This document shows positions 1 to 9,375 of a stretch of 64,000 nt of DNA, one piece after another. The position numbers were made by a program, and so were the translations under genes. The stretch's first letter is position 1; every line of letters begins with the position of its first letter. The notes beneath the pieces are model-generated. The model did not search any database. It saw nothing but the letters and a program-made list of their open reading frames with translations, and was not told where the DNA came from. The DNA comes from Acetobacter malorum (lineage in GTDB: Bacteria; Pseudomonadota; Alphaproteobacteria; Acetobacterales; Acetobacteraceae), in the NCBI RefSeq assembly GCF_002153605.1, contig NZ_JOPG01000010.1:120304-184303 (forward strand). The letters are read 5' to 3'.

Positions 1-186
1 GGCTCCCCGGAGAACTGGTCTCGCGGTGGCATGGCGGATGCCCCTGTGGTGGCTGACTTTGTCGGTCGCACCGATAACTGGCTGAAAGGCTGGCTGCCTT
101 ATCTGCGCAAAAGCTATAAAGGGGAGATGGATAGCAGCGTTCCTCTGCCACCCGCAGTTGCCGCAGACCCCGGCTTTCACAGTTAA
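1..186 (+). CDS. C-terminal end of an unrecognised protein (cut by window edge)
   Basis: The reading frame is open from the first base and ends at TAA 184-186, giving the last 61 residues of a protein whose start lies outside the window. The visible part has an aromatic-rich stretch (GRTDNWLKGWLPYLRK) followed by a Pro/Ala-rich tail ending in PGFHS. I do not recognise the family. A GC-rich hairpin follows nine bases after the stop, as expected for the end of a transcription unit that converges on the LysR gene. Confidence 0.6.
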   Translation, partial: GSPENWSRGGMADAPVVADFVGRTDNWLKGWLPYLRKSYKGEMDSSVPLPPAVAADPGFHS

Positions 187-194
187 AACCGGAT

Positions 195-213
195 GGGCGG
201 CCCTGAGCCGCCC
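195..213. terminator. GC-rich hairpin between convergent genes
   Basis: GGGCGGC at 195-201 pairs with GCCGCCC at 207-213 around a 5-base loop, and a short T-rich stretch follows on the + strand. It lies in the 37-base gap between the partial gene and the LysR stop, so it could end transcription from either side. Confidence 0.5.
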
Positions 214-223
214 GTCGTTTCTG

Positions 224-1129
224 TCAGCCTGAAAGATCGTCCCGCAGAACTTCTGAAGACACTTCCACCAGAAAATCCAGTACCGTACGGGTGCGGAGCG
301 GCAGTGTGCGCGGGCCGGTATGCACGGCATAGAAAGGCAGGTTGGGAATACGCCAGTCCGGGAAAAGCCGGACCAGCTTGCCCTCCTCTACGCCCTCACG
401 CACCTGAAATTCCGGCAGCAGGCCAATCCCGATATCCGCCAGAACGGCAGACAGAACAGCCTCGCTACTATTGGCGCGGAATACGGTGGACGGCGCAATG
501 ACGCTTTCTTCCTCGTCCCGGAACAAATGCCAGTCATGCCGGCCGCCGCCGTAATTATAGACAATGGCGGGATATTCAGGGAGATCTCGGGGGTGCTGCG
601 GCGTGCCACAGCGGGCCAGACAGGCCGGGGAGGCCACCAGCCATTTGCGGACCACACCCAGCTTGCGGGCAATCAGGGAGCCTTCGGCAATGTCCCCCAC
701 CCGCACGGCCAGATCCAGCCCTTCTTCCACCAGATCGCCAAATCCATCACGGATCACGACTTCGACGGAAAGATCCGGGTGGCGTTCCAGCAACTCGCCC
801 AGACGGCTGGTGAAATAGAGCCCGAAAGCGGTTGTCATCCCCAACCGGACCAGACCGGAGACCGACGCCCTGCGGCGACCCAGAACGGTTTCTGCCGTTT
901 CCAGAATTTCCAGCACTTCATAGGCATGCGGGAGGAGGCTGCGCCCGTCTTCCGTCATCATCAGGCTGCGGGTGGTACGCGCAAACAGCGTTGTGCCGTA
1001 ATGCGCTTCCAGCAACGCAATATGGCGGGAAATGGTTGGTTGACTAACCCCTGTCTCTCGCGAAACAGCGGAAAAGGAGCCTGTGGCCGCTACGCGGACA
1101 AAGCTATGCAATGCTGAAAGAAGATCCAT
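224..1129 (-). CDS. LysR-family transcriptional regulator
   Basis: The 301-residue protein has the usual LysR length and layout. A winged helix-turn-helix lies at about residues 1-60 (GSFSAVSRETGVSQPTISRH is the recognition region), followed by a two-lobed LysR substrate domain from about residue 90. Proteins of this type usually repress themselves and activate a neighbouring gene in response to a small ligand. The ATG at 1129 has a modest GGGA ribosome site. A nested inverted repeat 115-150 bases upstream (1244-1278) is a plausible autoregulatory operator. The target gene and ligand cannot be told from the sequence, because the neighbouring genes are not divergent from it. Confidence 0.9.
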   Translation of the reverse strand: MDLLSALHSFVRVAATGSFSAVSRETGVSQPTISRHIALLEAHYGTTLFARTTRSLMMTEDGRSLLPHAYEVLEILETAETVLGRRRASVSGLVRLGMTTAFGLYFTSRLGELLERHPDLSVEVVIRDGFGDLVEEGLDLAVRVGDIAEGSLIARKLGVVRKWLVASPACLARCGTPQHPRDLPEYPAIVYNYGGGRHDWHLFRDEEESVIAPSTVFRANSSEAVLSAVLADIGIGLLPEFQVREGVEEGKLVRLFPDWRIPNLPFYAVHTGPRTLPLRTRTVLDFLVEVSSEVLRDDLSG

Positions 1130-1243
1130 TCAATCCCGGACTTTTTTGCAGAGATTCCGCCATAATCCGCCGCCGCCCTCAGGATATGCCGGACCCGGAC
1201 AGCCCGGGCATTGCCCGCGCCCCACACCCTCAGACAGAAACAG

Positions 1244-1278
1244 ATGATAACCCAAACCTATCAGGTTATTTGTATCAT
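1244..1278. promoter_or_regulatory. Nested inverted repeats upstream of the LysR gene
   Basis: ATGATA at 1244-1249 and TATCAT at 1273-1278 form the outer repeat. Inside it AACCT (1255-1259), ATC and AGGTT (1263-1267) form a second repeat. It lies upstream of the LysR start in an otherwise featureless gap and resembles a LysR box. Assignment as an operator is inference. Confidence 0.35.
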
Positions 1279-1323
1279 TTGTGACGTATGCTCCGGTGAG
1301 AGACAATATAGTGTGTTCTCTGC

Positions 1324-1355
1324 CCCGCCATGCCCTAAGCGCATTGGCAGGCGGG
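1324..1355 (-). terminator. Hairpin after the ABC permease gene
   Basis: CCCGCC (1324-1329) plus TGCC pair with GGCA plus GGCGGG (1350-1355), with one bulged base. It begins two bases beyond the ABC permease stop. On the minus strand it lacks a strong T run, so it may be a weak terminator or an mRNA 3' end protector. Confidence 0.4.
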
Positions 1356-1356
1356 T

Positions 1357-2919
1357 TTAACGCCGCCTGATATGGGGTTGAGAGAGTTTTTTCTCGGCCA
1401 TCCGAGCCAGCCGGACAAACGGCAGACCCAGCAGAAGATACGCCCCTCCGACCATCAGACCCGTACCAAAATAATCAAAATAGGTTGAAGAAAGCCGGAT
1501 GTAGGTCTGGGTCAGCTCGGTCAAGGTAATCACGCTGACCAGCGAGGAATCCTTCAGCAGGGAAATGAAGTCATTCGTCATGACCGGCATCACCAGCCGG
1601 AAGGCCTGTGGCACGACCACATAGCGGAGCGCCTGCACGTGCGTCATGTTCAGCGCGAGTGCTGCTTCCATCTGCCCGCGCGCGACAGACTGCAATCCGG
1701 CCCGGTAGTTTTCCGCTTCATACGCAGCGTAATTCAGCCCAAGAGCCAGCACACCAGCCACAAACGGCGTCAGGTTCAGGCCGCATTGCGGCAGGCCGTA
1801 GAAGATCAGTAAAATCTGGATCAGCAGCGGCGTGCCGCGCACAATCTCCACATAGAGCGAGGAAAGCGTGGCCAGTGGAGCCGGGCCATACAGCCGCAGC
1901 AAAGCAAGCGTCAGCCCCAGCCCGACAGCCAGCACCATGGCACACAGAGAGACCAGAAGGGTGAGCACGGCCCCTTTGGCCAGCAGCGGCAGGAAGCTTA
2001 CATAACGCGCCACCTTGGCATGCCAGCCGGACGAGCCGTGCAACGCGGCAACGTAGTCATTCCAGCTTGTCGGCTCGATCGCCGGAGTGGACGCATCTTC
2101 AGCCCAGGCGGCCGTTTGGGGGGTCCACAAATTCCACCGCGCCAGAATACGGTGCAGGCTGCCATCCTTTTTCATGGCTGCCAGAGCGGTGTTCACCTGT
2201 TCCCGCAGGGCAGCATTCTGCCCTTTGGCAAAGGCAATACCGTAGGACACCGTGCCAATCGGCTCCCCTATCACCTGAAGGTCCGGGTTGGTGCCGCCGT
2301 AATACTGGGCAATCGGTCCGTCAATCAGCACAGCATCCGTGCGCCCATTGACCAGATCCATAAAAACATTGGTCTCTTCATCATAGGTGCGGACCTGCAC
2401 CTGAGGATGGTTAGCCAGAATCCGCTCAGCCTGCGTGGCCTTCATCGTGCCGATAACGTGGCCGTTCAGCGCTTCCAGCGTGGAGAGAACCGGTCCGGTG
2501 CGCCGCACTACAATGCGTTCGGACGTCACATAATAGGGAACGCTGAAGTCAATCCCTTCGGCATGCTCAGGCGTAATCTCAATCCCGCAGATGACCATTT
2601 CATACAGGCCACGCTGGAGGCCTGGAATCAGACCGTCCCAGTCATTCTGCACAAAGTGCAGAGGCCTGCTGATATGCTCGCTCAGAGACTGCATCAGGTC
2701 ATATTCAAACCCGGTCAGGCGAGACTGGTCATTGGGGTCATGAAAAGTATACGGCACATCTGCCGAGGCATCCGCCCCCCACCGCAAAGGCTGTTCCGCA
2801 CGGGCGGCCTGAGGCACCATTCCGCCTGCCCCGGCCAGCAGCACCAGAACCATTGCGCACACCATCCAGCGCGGAACGGTTAGAAAACGGGCCAGATGGC
2901 GCCGCATGCCGTGTTTCAC
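1357..2919 (-). CDS. Amino-acid ABC importer: fused substrate-binding protein and permease
   Basis: One 520-residue polypeptide carries both the binding and membrane parts of a polar amino-acid importer. A signal-like hydrophobic segment spans about residues 17-40. A family 3 solute-binding domain follows at about 45-275 (RWGADASADVPYTF, FEYDLM, ICGIEI). The C-terminal part, about 305-515, is a HisM/GlnP-type permease with several membrane spans and the ABC-docking EAA loop (YEAENYRAG ... QALRYVVVPQAFR). The start codon overlaps the stop of the upstream ATPase gene by four bases (ATGA), so the two are translationally coupled. Such fusions tether the binding protein to the transporter. The substrate is not evident; glutamine, glutamate or basic amino acids are all possible. 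Confidence 0.9.
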   Translation of the reverse strand: MKHGMRRHLARFLTVPRWMVCAMVLVLLAGAGGMVPQAARAEQPLRWGADASADVPYTFHDPNDQSRLTGFEYDLMQSLSEHISRPLHFVQNDWDGLIPGLQRGLYEMVICGIEITPEHAEGIDFSVPYYVTSERIVVRRTGPVLSTLEALNGHVIGTMKATQAERILANHPQVQVRTYDEETNVFMDLVNGRTDAVLIDGPIAQYYGGTNPDLQVIGEPIGTVSYGIAFAKGQNAALREQVNTALAAMKKDGSLHRILARWNLWTPQTAAWAEDASTPAIEPTSWNDYVAALHGSSGWHAKVARYVSFLPLLAKGAVLTLLVSLCAMVLAVGLGLTLALLRLYGPAPLATLSSLYVEIVRGTPLLIQILLIFYGLPQCGLNLTPFVAGVLALGLNYAAYEAENYRAGLQSVARGQMEAALALNMTHVQALRYVVVPQAFRLVMPVMTNDFISLLKDSSLVSVITLTELTQTYIRLSSTYFDYFGTGLMVGGAYLLLGLPFVRLARMAEKKLSQPHIRRR

Positions 2920-3662
2920 AAAACAGTCCTCAAAAAACGCCGTGTCCGATCATCTGCCGGATTCACACACAAAGTTTCCGGTGGGCCAGATTCAATAATG
3001 TGGCCGCCATCCATATAAACGATTGTATCCGAGGCTACCTGCGCAAAACGCATGTCATGCGTCACAATAATCTGCGTCATGCCTTCATCATCCAGCTTAC
3101 GCATCACCCCCAGCACTTCCTCCGCCACAATGGGGTCCAGTGCGGAAGTCGGTTCGTCATACAACATAATCTCCGGCCGCATGGCCAGCGCGCGCGCAAT
3201 GGCCGCCCGCTGCTGCTGCCCGCCGGAGAGTGAAACCGGGTAACGCTGCGCCACGCGGCCCAGCCCGACTTTTTCCAGCAGAGCCATCGCTTCATCCCGC
3301 TCGGCAGGCCCCGTCTCGCGCTTTACAACACGCGGGGCAAGCAGGACGTTATCAAGCACGCTCAGATGCGGAAAAAGATTAAAGTTTTGAAAAACCATGC
3401 CGACATGGGTGCGGAGCCGGTGGGCCACGTGCTCATCCGCACGCCGCCACGGGCCGCCGTCACGCGCAATGGTCACCCCCATGGCGTTAATGGTGCCACG
3501 GTCGGGGATTTCCAGAAAATTCAGACAGCGCAGAAAAGTTGATTTCCCGCACCCTGAGGGGCCGATGATGGACACCAGCTCCCCCTTGCGCACCTGGAGG
3601 GAGACGCCCCCCAGAATGGCACCGTCTCCAAAGCTTTTGTGAATATCCTGTGCGTCGAGCAC
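2916..3662 (-). CDS. Amino-acid ABC transporter ATP-binding protein (GlnQ/HisP type)
   Basis: This 248-residue cytoplasmic ATPase powers the fused importer encoded next to it. Walker A is GPSGCGKST at residues 34-42, the signature is LSGGQQQR near 147 and Walker B is IMLYDEPTSALDP near 168, followed by the switch His in VTHDM. Length and motif spacing match the polar amino-acid uptake ATPases. It is the first gene of a two-gene operon and overlaps the next gene by four bases. The acnA terminator lies only 25 bases upstream of its start, so its own promoter must overlap that hairpin or lie inside the 3' end of acnA. Confidence 0.93.
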   Translation of the reverse strand: MLDAQDIHKSFGDGAILGGVSLQVRKGELVSIIGPSGCGKSTFLRCLNFLEIPDRGTINAMGVTIARDGGPWRRADEHVAHRLRTHVGMVFQNFNLFPHLSVLDNVLLAPRVVKRETGPAERDEAMALLEKVGLGRVAQRYPVSLSGGQQQRAAIARALAMRPEIMLYDEPTSALDPIVAEEVLGVMRKLDDEGMTQIIVTHDMRFAQVASDTIVYMDGGHIIESGPPETLCVNPADDRTRRFLRTVL

Positions 3663-3687
3663 AACAGGTTCATTTTCAAGGCAAAAA

Positions 3688-3713
3688 GCCGGCCCGGAGT
3701 TATCCGGGCCGGC
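3688..3713 (-). terminator. Intrinsic terminator of acnA
   Basis: A perfect 10-bp stem (GCCGGCCCGG at 3688-3697 and CCGGGCCGGC at 3704-3713) with a 6-base loop is followed on the minus strand by a run of five T. It lies 31 bases past the acnA stop. Confidence 0.85.
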
Positions 3714-3744
3714 ATTCTGATGTTCCGATGGAACAAGAAAATCG

Positions 3745-6438
3745 TCAGGCAGCTTTGGTCATCCCACGCAACACATACTGAAGGATGCCACCATGCCGGT
3801 AATACTCAACTTCGTCCAGTGTATCGACGCGGCACAGAAGCTCGACATCCTGCGTGGATCCATCAGCCCGCGTAATGGTCATGGTGACGTCCATGCGCGG
3901 GGTAATTTTTTCCAGACCTTTGATGGTGATGGTCTCATCACCCTTCAGGTTCAGGGTCTGGCGCGTCACACCGTCCTTGAACAGCAGGGGCAGCACGCCC
4001 ATGCCCACAAGGTTGGACCGATGGATACGCTCAAAGCTTTCTGCAATTACAGCCTTGATGCCCAGCAGCAGGGTGCCTTTGGCCGCCCAGTCACGCGAGG
4101 ACCCCATGCCGTATTCCTTGCCACCGAACACAACCAGAGGGGTGCCCTCTTTCTTGTATTCCATGGCGACATCATAGATCGCGCCTTCTTTGCCATCCGG
4201 GAAGTGCTTGGACAGCCCCCCTTCTGTGCCGGGCAGCATCTCGTTCTTGATGCGGATATTGGCAAAGGTGCCACGGACCATCACGCGGTCATTCCCGCGG
4301 CGTGAACCGTAGGAGTTGAAGTCCCGCGGTTCCACACCGTGTTCCATCAGATACCGGCCAGCCGGGGAGTCTTTCTTAATGGCACCGGCAGGAGAGATAT
4401 GGTCGGTCGTGATGTTGTCACCCAGCAGCGCCAGAATACGGGCATTCTCAATGTTGCCGGGCGCAGTCGGCTCGTGCGTGATGTCCTTGAAATACGGCGG
4501 GTCCTGCACGTAGGTGGATTTGGCATCCCACTTGTAGGTTTCAGACCCGGTGGCCACCTTGAGATCCTGCCACTCCTTCGTGCCCTTGGACACGTTCTTG
4601 TAGCGCTGGATGAACTCTTCACGGTTGATGGACGAGCCAATCAGATCCGCGATTTCCTTATTGGAAGGCCAGATGTCTTTCAGATAGACGGGCTTGCCAT
4701 CCTTGGAGGTGCCCAGCGGCTCCGTGGTGATATCTTTCCGCATGGTGCCCAGCAGAGAATAGGCAACCACCAGCGGCGGGCTGGCCAGATAGTTGGCGCG
4801 TACGTTGGGGGAAATACGGCCCTCAAAGTTACGGTTACCAGACAGAACAGACACCGCAACGAGGTTGTTGTTCTCAATGGCGTCCACAATGTGAGACGGC
4901 AGCGGACCGGAGTTCCCGATACAGGTGGTGCAGCCATACCCCACCGTGTTGAAGCCCAGAGCATCCAGATCTTCAGACAGTTTGGAACGGTCCAGATAGT
5001 CCGTCACCACCTGAGAGCCGGGAGCCAGAGAGGTCTTCACCCACGGTTTCGGCTTAAGCCCAAGAGCGCGCGCCTTGCGGGCCACCAGACCTGCGGCAAT
5101 CAGCACCGCCGGGTTGGAGGTGTTGGTGCAGGAGGTAATAGCGGCAATGACGATATCGCCCTGACCAATTTCATAATTGGTCCCGGCCACCGGCACTTTC
5201 TTGTTCGCATCGTTTGCCGGTACGCCCAGAGAAGAGGTCAGTTCTTTTTCAAACGCCGTCTTCGCTTCCTTCAGCACCACGCGGTCCTGCGGACGTTTGG
5301 GGCCGGAGATGGACGGGACAACCGTGGACAGGTCGAGTTCCAGAATATCGGTAAACACCGGCTCCGGCGTTTCTGCGGTGCGGAACATGTCCTGCGCACG
5401 CAGATATTCTTCCGTCAGCTTGATGCGGTGTTCGTCACGGCCAGTTTCACGCAGGAAGTCCAGCGTCAGTGTATCAACCGGGAAGAAGCCGCAGGTTGCG
5501 CCATATTCCGGGGCCATGTTGGCAATGGTCGCACGGTCAGCCACCGGCAGGTGGTCCAGAGCCGGGCCAAAGAACTCAACAAATTTGCCAACCACGCCCT
5601 TTTTGCGGAGCATCTGGGTGACTGTCAGCACCAGATCGGTCGCCGTCGCACCCTCAGGCATCTTGCCCGTCAGGCGGAAGCCGATCACGTCCGGCACCAG
5701 CATGGCAATCGGCTGGCCGAGCATGGCGGCTTCAGCCTCAATGCCACCAACACCCCAGCCCAGCACGCCAAGGCCGTTGATCATGGTGGTGTGGCTATCC
5801 GTGCCATACAGTGAGTCCGGATAGACATACTCTTTGCCGTCCACATTCGCGGTCCAGGCAACCTGCGCAATATATTCCAGGTTCACCTGATGGCAGATGC
5901 CCGTATCCGGCGGCACAACAGAGAAGTTCTCGAACGCTTCCTGACCCCAGCGCAGGAACGCATAGCGCTCACCATTACGCTCAAATTCCAGCGTGATGTT
6001 TTTCTGCAGCGCGTCCTGCGAGCCGTAGACATCCACCATCACGGAATGGTCAATCACCAGATTGACCGGCACCAGAGGGTTCACCTTCTGGGGGTTGCCG
6101 TTCAGCTTCACAATCCCGTCGCGCATGGCAGCAAGGTCAACCACTGCCGGCACGCCGGTAAAGTCCTGCATCAGAATGCGAGAGGGCTTGAACGGCACCT
6201 CTTTGCTGCTGTGGCCTTCCGGCAGCCAGCCGGCAATCGCCTTGGCGTCATCCACACTGTAGGAATGGCCGTCTTCAAAGCGCAGCACATTTTCCAGCAG
6301 CACTTTCAGCGAAACAGGCAGACGGCTGACGTCGCCAATGGTCTTTGCCGCTTCCGGAATGGAAAAATAATGATAGGTCTTGCCATCAACCGAGAGCGTG
6401 CGACCTGTCTTGAGTGAATCGTGCCCAACCGTCTTCAT
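3745..6438 (-). CDS. acnA: Aconitate hydratase A
   Basis: The 897-residue protein is a full-length aconitase of the IRP1/AcnA class. It converts citrate to isocitrate through cis-aconitate in the tricarboxylic acid cycle with a [4Fe-4S] cluster. Cluster cysteines are visible in TSCTNTSNP and in [14 protein letters not shown] in the middle of the chain, and the swivelling C-terminal domain carries the [10 protein letters not shown] substrate loop. The ATG at 6438 has a good AGAAGG ribosome site. It is transcribed alone, divergent from ccmAB, and ends at a strong hairpin. In acetic acid bacteria aconitase matters for acetate over-oxidation and acetic acid resistance, which fits the host. Confidence 0.97.
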   Translation of the reverse strand: MKTVGHDSLKTGRTLSVDGKTYHYFSIPEAAKTIGDVSRLPVSLKVLLENVLRFEDGHSYSVDDAKAIAGWLPEGHSSKEVPFKPSRILMQDFTGVPAVVDLAAMRDGIVKLNGNPQKVNPLVPVNLVIDHSVMVDVYGSQDALQKNITLEFERNGERYAFLRWGQEAFENFSVVPPDTGICHQVNLEYIAQVAWTANVDGKEYVYPDSLYGTDSHTTMINGLGVLGWGVGGIEAEAAMLGQPIAMLVPDVIGFRLTGKMPEGATATDLVLTVTQMLRKKGVVGKFVEFFGPALDHLPVADRATIANMAPEYGATCGFFPVDTLTLDFLRETGRDEHRIKLTEEYLRAQDMFRTAETPEPVFTDILELDLSTVVPSISGPKRPQDRVVLKEAKTAFEKELTSSLGVPANDANKKVPVAGTNYEIGQGDIVIAAITSCTNTSNPAVLIAAGLVARKARALGLKPKPWVKTSLAPGSQVVTDYLDRSKLSEDLDALGFNTVGYGCTTCIGNSGPLPSHIVDAIENNNLVAVSVLSGNRNFEGRISPNVRANYLASPPLVVAYSLLGTMRKDITTEPLGTSKDGKPVYLKDIWPSNKEIADLIGSSINREEFIQRYKNVSKGTKEWQDLKVATGSETYKWDAKSTYVQDPPYFKDITHEPTAPGNIENARILALLGDNITTDHISPAGAIKKDSPAGRYLMEHGVEPRDFNSYGSRRGNDRVMVRGTFANIRIKNEMLPGTEGGLSKHFPDGKEGAIYDVAMEYKKEGTPLVVFGGKEYGMGSSRDWAAKGTLLLGIKAVIAESFERIHRSNLVGMGVLPLLFKDGVTRQTLNLKGDETITIKGLEKITPRMDVTMTITRADGSTQDVELLCRVDTLDEVEYYRHGGILQYVLRGMTKAA

Positions 6439-6704
6439 AGTTACCCTTCTCCCCGATCACAGCCGATGGCTGGTGATACGTTCCGGAGCCGGCACGCCGC
6501 CAGGTGCGGCGTTTTGCGCTCACCCGGTCTTCCGGGCGGCCGGCTTGATATCCCGATGACGTTAGAACATACCGGCAGTCTGGCGCGGCACAAGCGGGCT
6601 GGCGACCACGAGAACGCGAGCAGGCCCGCTTTGGCGGTGTTTAACCGGTAACAATAAGGAGAAGTCCCATCTCCGAGCTTTCTTCTGATGCCTCACCCCG
6701 TCTG

Positions 6705-7358
6705 GTGGCAGAGTCTCTCTCGGTTTTCCGGGGGGATCGGCTGGTGCTGGATGATGTCAGCCTGACGCTGGAGCGCGGTGGCGCGCTGCTGCTGACAGGC
6801 CCCAATGGCGCTGGCAAGTCCACTTTACTGCGGGTTCTGGCCGGATTACGCCGCCCGGATGGCGGCGCTCTGCTGTGGGATGGTGAGCCCGTAACGCAGG
6901 ACCGCACGGCTCATGCGGCCCGCGTGGCGTATCTGGGGCATCAGGACGCGTTAAAGCCCAGCCTGACCGTGCGGGAAAATCTGGCGCTGTTTGCGCGCGC
7001 TGGCGGTGGAGACATGGATGCCGCCCTGAATGCCGTGGATCTCCTGCACCTTGCCAGCCTGCCCGCCCGCCTGCTGTCTGCGGGCCAGAAGCGCCGCACC
7101 GCCCTCGCGCGCGTACTACTGGCGCAGGCACCGCTCTGGTTGCTGGATGAACCAAGCCTCGGGCTGGACGCCGCCGCTGTAGAGTTGCTGGGACAGGCCA
7201 TCGCCACCCACCGTGCGCAGGGCGGCCTTGTGGTTGCCACAACGCACGTGCCTCTGCCTTTAGGAGAAGTCAGCCATCTGGCGCTACCGGGCATGCCGGA
7301 TCAGAGTCGTGGCTGGTGGGGTTCTGACGAAACTGACCTGACAGGAGACGCCGCATGA
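6705..7358 (+). CDS. ccmA: Haem exporter ATP-binding protein CcmA
   Basis: CcmA is the ATPase of the CcmABCD complex that supplies haem to the periplasmic chaperone CcmE for cytochrome c maturation. The 217 residues from GTG 6705 include Walker A GPNGAGKS, the Ccm-type signature LSAGQKRR and Walker [13 protein letters not shown]. No ATG, GTG or TTG lies in frame further upstream before a stop at 6642, and GTG 6705 has no ribosome site. A clear AAGGAG (6656-6661) lies seven bases before an in-frame ATC at 6669, so the true start may be that ATC, adding 12 residues. The gene overlaps ccmB by four bases. Confidence 0.93.
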   Translation: MAESLSVFRGDRLVLDDVSLTLERGGALLLTGPNGAGKSTLLRVLAGLRRPDGGALLWDGEPVTQDRTAHAARVAYLGHQDALKPSLTVRENLALFARAGGGDMDAALNAVDLLHLASLPARLLSAGQKRRTALARVLLAQAPLWLLDEPSLGLDAAAVELLGQAIATHRAQGGLVVATTHVPLPLGEVSHLALPGMPDQSRGWWGSDETDLTGDAA

Positions 7359-8023
7359 TGGGCCTGTTTTGCGCTCTGGTCGCCCGGGACCTGCGGCTGG
7401 CTCTGCGGCACGGGGCCGACACGCTGGGCGCAGTTCTCTTCTTTATTCTGACGGGCACGCTGTTCCCGTTAGCCCTCGGTCCCTCCCCGGACCTGCTGCG
7501 CCATATGGCCCCCGGTATTATCTGGGTCTGCGCTCTGCTGGCTGCCCTGCTGCCGCTGGACCGTTTATTTGGCGCGGAGCTGGAAGATGGATCGCTTGAT
7601 CAGCTCCTGCTATTGGGCCTGCCACCGTCACTGGTAGCACTCGCCAAAATCACTGCGCATTGGCTGACTACCGGCGTTCCGCTGCTGCTGGCCGCCGTGC
7701 CGCTGGCCATCATGCTTGGCCTGCCCACCTCTACCCTGCCAATTTTGCTGGCGGGTTTGCTGCTGGGATCCATGGTGCTGTCTCTTATTGGTGGGATGGG
7801 GGCCTCCATTGTGCTGGGTGCCCGACGCGGCGGTGTGCTGCTGCCCTTGCTGGTGCTGCCTCTGATTACGCCTGCGCTGATTTTTGGCGCGGCCGCCATT
7901 GATGCCGCCCGGACCGGCCTGCCCTGGGCTCCGGATCTGGAATTGCTGGGCGCTTTTCTGGCCGCCGCCATTCCCCTCTGCCCCCTGGCAGCCGGGGCAG
8001 GGTTACGGGCCGCGGTGGAATAA
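7355..8023 (+). CDS. ccmB: Haem exporter permease CcmB
   Basis: The 222-residue protein is almost entirely hydrophobic, with about six predicted membrane spans, and has the usual length of CcmB, the membrane partner of CcmA. The conserved start (FCALVARDLRLALR) and the segment LEDGSLDQLLLLGLP are typical of the family. Its ATG overlaps the ccmA stop, so the pair is co-translated. The other ccm genes are not in the window. A GC-rich hairpin begins inside the last codons. Confidence 0.95.
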   Translation: MMGLFCALVARDLRLALRHGADTLGAVLFFILTGTLFPLALGPSPDLLRHMAPGIIWVCALLAALLPLDRLFGAELEDGSLDQLLLLGLPPSLVALAKITAHWLTTGVPLLLAAVPLAIMLGLPTSTLPILLAGLLLGSMVLSLIGGMGASIVLGARRGGVLLPLLVLPLITPALIFGAAAIDAARTGLPWAPDLELLGAFLAAAIPLCPLAAGAGLRAAVE

Positions 8024-8032
8024 CCGCGGCCC
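8007..8032 (+). terminator. Hairpin overlapping the ccmB stop
   Basis: A perfect 10-bp stem (GGGCCGCGGT 8007-8016, ACCGCGGCCC 8023-8032) with a 6-base loop spans the ccmB stop codon and is followed by a short T stretch. It separates ccmAB from the convergent aldo/keto reductase gene. Confidence 0.6.
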
Positions 8033-8038
8033 TACCTT

Positions 8039-9085
8039 TTACGGAGCCGGGTTGGAATGCACCTGATGGATGGCGTTGATTTTCTCTTCCAGCTCCGGCG
8101 TGATCTGCACCTTTACTGAGGTCAGAGCCGTCATGAGCTGCTCCACGCTGGTGGCACCGATGATATTAGACGTCACAAACGGGCGGGACGTTACAAACGC
8201 CAGCGCGAACTGCACAGGGTCAATCCCCTCGGCCTTTGCAAGGTTCAGGTAGGCTTCCACCGCCACATCCACACCCGGTTTTTCATAACGCTGCCCACGA
8301 TTAAACAGCGTGGTACGCGCCCCCGCAGGCCGCGCGCCGTTGAGATATTTGCCGGTCAGATAGCCTTGCGCCAGCGGAGAATACGCCAGCAGGCTGACCT
8401 TCTCCCGCAGGGCCATTTCCGCCAGACCAATTTCAAAAGTTCGGTTGATCAGATTATAGGCATTCTGAATCGATGCCACGCGCGGTGCGCCCTCTCTGGC
8501 GCAGGCCAGAGACTTCGCCACACCCCATGCCGTTTCATTCGACAGGCCGACATGACGGATCTTGCCTTCTGCCACGAGGTCCCCCAGCACACCCAGCGTT
8601 TCTTCCAGCGGCACTTCATCAGCGTCGGAAACGGTTGTAAAAGTTGTGCCACCTTCGCCAAACAAACCGATTTTCCGGTCCGGCCAGTGCAGCTGATACA
8701 GGTCCAGATAATCTGTACCCAACCGGCGCAAAGAGTTTTCCAGCGCATAGCGAATCTGGCGCGGCGTCAGACGGGCTTCCTCCCCATCGGGCCGGAACCA
8801 CGGAGAGGAACTCCGCCCCACAACCTTGCTGGCCAGAACAATCTTGTCGCGGCTGCCACGCGCTTTCAGCCAGCTACCGACAATGGTTTCTGTTGCCCCA
8901 TAGGTCTCCGCGCGCGGCGGAATGGAATACAGCTCGGCAGTATCAATAAAGTTGACGCCATGCTCCAGCGCCAGATCGAGCTGGGCATGCCCTTCAGCTT
9001 CCGTATTCTGCTGGCCAAACGTCATGGTGCCCAGACAGAGTTCACTGACCAGAATGCCCGTACGGCCAAGTTCACGATACTGCAT
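8039..9085 (-). CDS. NADP(H)-dependent aldo/keto reductase (Tas type)
   Basis: The 348-residue protein is a soluble TIM-barrel aldo/keto reductase. It starts with MQYRELGRTGILVSELCLGTM and has the catalytic Asp-Tyr region (NFIDTAELY), the active-site Lys region (LASKVVG), the LYQLHWPD segment and a C-terminal coenzyme site (NIIGATSVEQL). The insertion naming a TYGATE motif and the overall length match the E. coli Tas subgroup. The physiological substrate is unknown; small aldehydes or ketones are likely. The ATG at 9085 has an AGGGGA ribosome site. It is a single gene, convergent with ccmAB. Confidence 0.92.
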   Translation of the reverse strand: MQYRELGRTGILVSELCLGTMTFGQQNTEAEGHAQLDLALEHGVNFIDTAELYSIPPRAETYGATETIVGSWLKARGSRDKIVLASKVVGRSSSPWFRPDGEEARLTPRQIRYALENSLRRLGTDYLDLYQLHWPDRKIGLFGEGGTTFTTVSDADEVPLEETLGVLGDLVAEGKIRHVGLSNETAWGVAKSLACAREGAPRVASIQNAYNLINRTFEIGLAEMALREKVSLLAYSPLAQGYLTGKYLNGARPAGARTTLFNRGQRYEKPGVDVAVEAYLNLAKAEGIDPVQFALAFVTSRPFVTSNIIGATSVEQLMTALTSVKVQITPELEEKINAIHQVHSNPAP

Positions 9086-9375
9086 GACATATCCCCTTCG
9101 GAGTGTTTGACAAAAATTCTAACCCGAAAAGGGTAATCTTCCCAGCGCATACCCAGAACAGAACAGCCGCACACTTCCGCCAGAGCCACTCTGAAAGTGT
9201 CTGAATTCTGAAAAAATATTTAGCCGGTTGTCAGAAAGAACGCTGAAACCCGCACAGAGCTTCACAAACCCGATAGCCTCCTGCCTGCCTCATAACGGCA
9301 CCGCATGTGCGGGCCTACAGGTGCCGTACCCCGGCTGTTAGGGTCTGTGGTCTCAAACAGTTGTGGAGAAACCGA

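Noticed and set aside
4339..5814. Long open frame antisense to acnA (491 codons), and similar ones opposite gcd, leuS and cydA
   Set aside because: Long antisense frames are expected in GC-rich genes. None has a start signal with a plausible product.
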